Source of the DNA: Gemmatimonadales bacterium
GTDB lineage: Bacteria > Gemmatimonadota > Gemmatimonadetes > Gemmatimonadales > GWC2-71-9
Reading direction: 5' to 3'
Length of the DNA: 7,265 nt
Assembly (NCBI GenBank): GCA_013813145.1
Contig: JACCSE010000403.1
Span: 1 to 7,265, forward strand
Below, piece after piece: positions 5,595 through 7,265 of this stretch; the stretch's first letter is position 1; each line of letters starts with the position of its first letter. The notes beneath the pieces are model-generated. The model did no database searches, had not been told where the DNA came from, and saw only the letters and a list, made by a program, of their open reading frames with translations. The position numbers and the translations under genes are program-made.

Positions 5595-5631
5595 GGTGAC
5601 AGTCAAGCACAACCTCACCGTCGGGGAACGC

Positions 5632-6600
5632 ATGCGTCGCACCGAGGAGTTCGAAGTCATCATCGTGGGAGCCGGGCCTGCCGGGTTGTGCGCCGCGCTG
5701 TACGCGGGGCGCGGCCTGCTCAAGGCCGTGGTGCTCGAGCGCGGGGTCCCGGGCGGTGAAATGCTCAATACGGAGTGGATCGACGACTACCCCGGCTTCG
5801 AGCACGTGCTCGGGCGGGACCTCGCGGCCAGGATGACCGAGCACGCCCGCAAGTTCGCCGCGGACATCCGCCAGGAGAACGTCGAATCCATCGCTCGGCG
5901 CGACGACGGGATCTTCGAGATCGCCACCACCGGCGGCACCAGCTACGAGGCGCCCGCCGTGATCCTCACCGCCGGCGGCACCCCGACCAAGCTCGACGTA
6001 CCCGGCGAGACCGAATACGCGGGGCGCGGGGTGTCGTACTGCGCGGTGTGCGATGGCGCGTTCTTCAAGGGCGAGATCATCGCGGTCGTGGGCGGCGGCG
6101 ACGCGGCGGTGGAGGAGGCGGACTACCTCACCCGCTACGCGGAGAAGGTGTACGTGATCCACCGGCGGGACCAGTTCCGCGCCTCGAGATTGCTCCAGGA
6201 GCGGCTCTTCGCCAATCCCAAGATCGAGGTGATCTGGAACAAGCAGGTCCGGGAAATGAAAGGCACCCCGGCCGGGCTGGAGACGCTGGAGCTGGAGGAC
6301 ACCGTCACCGGCCAAGCTTCCACGCTCCCGGTGACGGGGTGTTTCGTCTTCATCGGATTCCGCCCCAATACCGGCCTGGTCAGGCAGCACTTCGAGCACG
6401 ACGCGAGTGGCTACATCATCACCGACGACCGCATGATGACCTCGATCCCGGGGCTCTTCGCGGCGGGCGATCTGCGGGTGCAGCTCACCCGGCAGATCAC
6501 CACCGCCGTGGGCGACGCCACCACCGCGGCCATCGCGGTGGAGAAGTACCTCGCCGACCGCCGGAGCGCGCTGGACGCCAAGGCGCAGGTCGGTGTCTGA
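5632..6600 (+). CDS. trxB: Thioredoxin reductase (NADPH, FAD)
   Basis: Cytosolic flavoenzyme that uses NADPH to reduce thioredoxin or a similar dithiol carrier. It is 322 aa from ATG 5632, the usual length of low-molecular-weight bacterial TrxB. In order: FAD motif VGAGPAG (12-18), PGGEMLNTEWIDDYPGF (40-56), the redox-active disulfide CAVC (C137, C140) in SYCAVCDGAFF, NADPH motif VGGGDAAVEEADYL (153-166), HRRDQFRAS (177-185) for the adenosine phosphate, and the second FAD motif FAAGDLR near the C-terminus. ATG 5632 is preferred because GGGGAA lies just upstream and homology begins at FEVIIVGAG. The frame is open back to GTG 5596, which would add 12 residues but would start at the promoter-like element. 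Its stop overlaps the following gene. It is a plausible reductant source for the peroxiredoxin 2.3 kb upstream, but that link is inference. Confidence 0.9.
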   Translation: MRRTEEFEVIIVGAGPAGLCAALYAGRGLLKAVVLERGVPGGEMLNTEWIDDYPGFEHVLGRDLAARMTEHARKFAADIRQENVESIARRDDGIFEIATTGGTSYEAPAVILTAGGTPTKLDVPGETEYAGRGVSYCAVCDGAFFKGEIIAVVGGGDAAVEEADYLTRYAEKVYVIHRRDQFRASRLLQERLFANPKIEVIWNKQVREMKGTPAGLETLELEDTVTGQASTLPVTGCFVFIGFRPNTGLVRQHFEHDASGYIITDDRMMTSIPGLFAAGDLRVQLTRQITTAVGDATTAAIAVEKYLADRRSALDAKAQVGV

Positions 6601-7237
6601 GCTGGAAGTGGTGGCGCTGCCCAACGGGCAGCTCGCCGAGAACTGCTACCTGGTGGCCGACCGTCGCACCACCGAGGCGGTCATCATCGATCCCGGCGAG
6701 GAATCGGCGATGTTTCTCGCCGAGCTGGACGCCCGGGCCTGGTCGCTGTCGGGGATCTGGCTCACCCACGCGCACGTGGACCACATCATGGGAGTGGGGG
6801 CGGTGCACAGCGCTACCGGCGCGCCGATCCACCTGCACCCCTTCGACCGGCCGATCTACGACGCGCTTCCTCAGTTCGGCGCCTGGCTGGGCCTCCGGCT
6901 CGACCCGCCCCCGCCTCCCAACGTCGAGCTGCGCCCGGGGACACCGGTGCGGGTCGGCGGCTTCGAGTTCGAGGTTCGCTTCACGCCGGGCCACTCGCCC
7001 GGCAGCGTGAGCTTCGCGGGCCACGGCATGGTGTTCGGCGGCGACGTGCTGTTCAACGGCTCGATCGGCCGCACCGACCTCCCTGGCGGCGACCTCCCGA
7101 CCCTCCTTTCCTCCATCCACTCCCAGTTCCTCTCGCTCCCCGACTCCACGATCGTGCATAGCGGGCATGGACCGGTAACCACGATCGGGGTGGAGCGGCT
7201 GACCAATCCGTTTCTGACGGGAAGCGTGGCGAGGTGA
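6593..7237 (+). CDS. Metallo-beta-lactamase-fold hydrolase, glyoxalase II (hydroxyacylglutathione hydrolase)-like
   Basis: Zinc or iron hydrolase of 214 aa, probably acting on a thioester or related substrate. The ligand set is complete: THAHVDH (H59, H61, D63, H64), H134 in FTPGHSPGS, D151 in GGDVLF, and H192 in HSGHGPVTTIG. GDVLF..GSIGRTDLPGG and the ending HGPVTTIGxE are typical of the short GloB/GloC (YcbL-like) group that lacks the extra C-terminal glutathione-binding domain of classical glyoxalase II. The Asn-Cys-Tyr start (PNGQLAENCYLV) also fits. Translation starts at GTG 6593, overlapping the trxB stop by 8 bases, so the two genes are co-translated. True glutathione dependence cannot be read; the substrate could use another low-molecular-weight thiol or be a persulfide. 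Confidence 0.9.
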   Translation: MSELEVVALPNGQLAENCYLVADRRTTEAVIIDPGEESAMFLAELDARAWSLSGIWLTHAHVDHIMGVGAVHSATGAPIHLHPFDRPIYDALPQFGAWLGLRLDPPPPPNVELRPGTPVRVGGFEFEVRFTPGHSPGSVSFAGHGMVFGGDVLFNGSIGRTDLPGGDLPTLLSSIHSQFLSLPDSTIVHSGHGPVTTIGVERLTNPFLTGSVAR

Positions 7238-7241
7238 TGAT

Positions 7242-7265
7242 AGGGGGGCAGGGGGGCAGCGGGGC
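7242..7265 (+). repeat. G-rich 24-nt dispersed repeat, copy 2, after the last gene
   Basis: Four bases after the hydrolase stop begins AGGGGGGCAGGGGGGCAGCG followed by GGGC, running to the window edge. It is 23/24 identical to 652-675 in the E2 gene and contains the same GGGGGCA unit. Flanking bases upstream differ from those of copy 1, so the similarity is confined to the repeat. It may continue beyond the window. Confidence 0.7.

Noticed and set aside
5539..5595. Second recoded TGA joining the 4783-5541 protein to trxB in the same frame
   Set aside because: The frame is open between them, but nothing around LLHLGP-TGA-PELGAG resembles a Cys/Sec site. The gap has a promoter-like element, and trxB has its own ribosome site and normal N-terminus.
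4564..6624. 686-codon open frame on the minus strand
   Set aside because: It is antisense to three well-supported genes and its product is His/Arg/Gly/Pro-rich low-complexity sequence. Such shadows are expected at this GC content.
1..7265. tRNA, rRNA, CRISPR array or transposase
   Set aside because: No cloverleaf, array of regular repeats, or transposase-like protein was seen. The only repeat is the 24-nt G-rich pair.

Overview
The window is GC-rich (G/C at most third codon positions) and bacterial, with tightly packed genes all on the + strand. Gene content, protein style and an isolated TATATTTG promoter-like element suggest Gemmatimonadota or a related phylum of the FCB group. This placement is tentative, because there is no rRNA or other phylogenetic marker here.

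Layout: the window opens with what looks like the last codons of a 2-oxo acid dehydrogenase E1-beta gene (2-55). It is followed by a complete lipoyl-bearing E2 acyltransferase (83-1480) and two small unrecognised genes (1482-1772, 1777-2133). Next come a PHP-family phosphoesterase (about 2010-2894), a peroxiredoxin (2891-3337), and two tandem short-chain dehydrogenases (3334-4074 and 4074-4805), the second of pteridine-reductase type. A Cys-rich protein with an N-terminal Rossmann dinucleotide-binding motif (4783-5541) follows. From E2 to this gene, neighbours either overlap or lie within a few bases (ATGA and TGATG junctions), which indicates one long translationally coupled operon. The only real gap (5542-5631) holds a promoter-like element. 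It precedes thioredoxin reductase trxB (5632-6600) and an overlapping metallo-beta-lactamase-fold hydrolase of the glyoxalase II-like group (6593-7237).

The main discovery is in 2891-3337. The peroxiredoxin frame is interrupted by one in-frame TGA (3032-3034), exactly where the peroxidatic cysteine of the TPGC motif belongs. The frame continues with full family-like sequence for another 100 codons to a normal stop. The natural reading is a selenocysteine peroxiredoxin (TPG-Sec) of 148 residues. It has no cysteine at all, so Sec48 would be its only redox centre. A small hairpin lies 3' of the UGA at about the right distance for a bacterial SECIS element. TGA is also the ordinary stop of most genes here, including this one, so genome-wide recoding is not the explanation. 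A routine gene caller would miss the gene or report a 94-codon fragment starting at GTG 3053.

Other points of interest: the second SDR has an Asp-His-Lys set where Asp-Tyr-Lys (pteridine reductase) or Ser-Tyr-Lys is expected. A 24-nt G-rich repeat occurs both inside the E2 linker coding sequence and after the last gene (23/24 identical). The two small genes and the Rossmann/Cys protein have no function I recognise. The peroxiredoxin, thioredoxin reductase, SDRs and thioesterase-like hydrolase give the region a redox and detoxification flavour, but a shared pathway is inference only.
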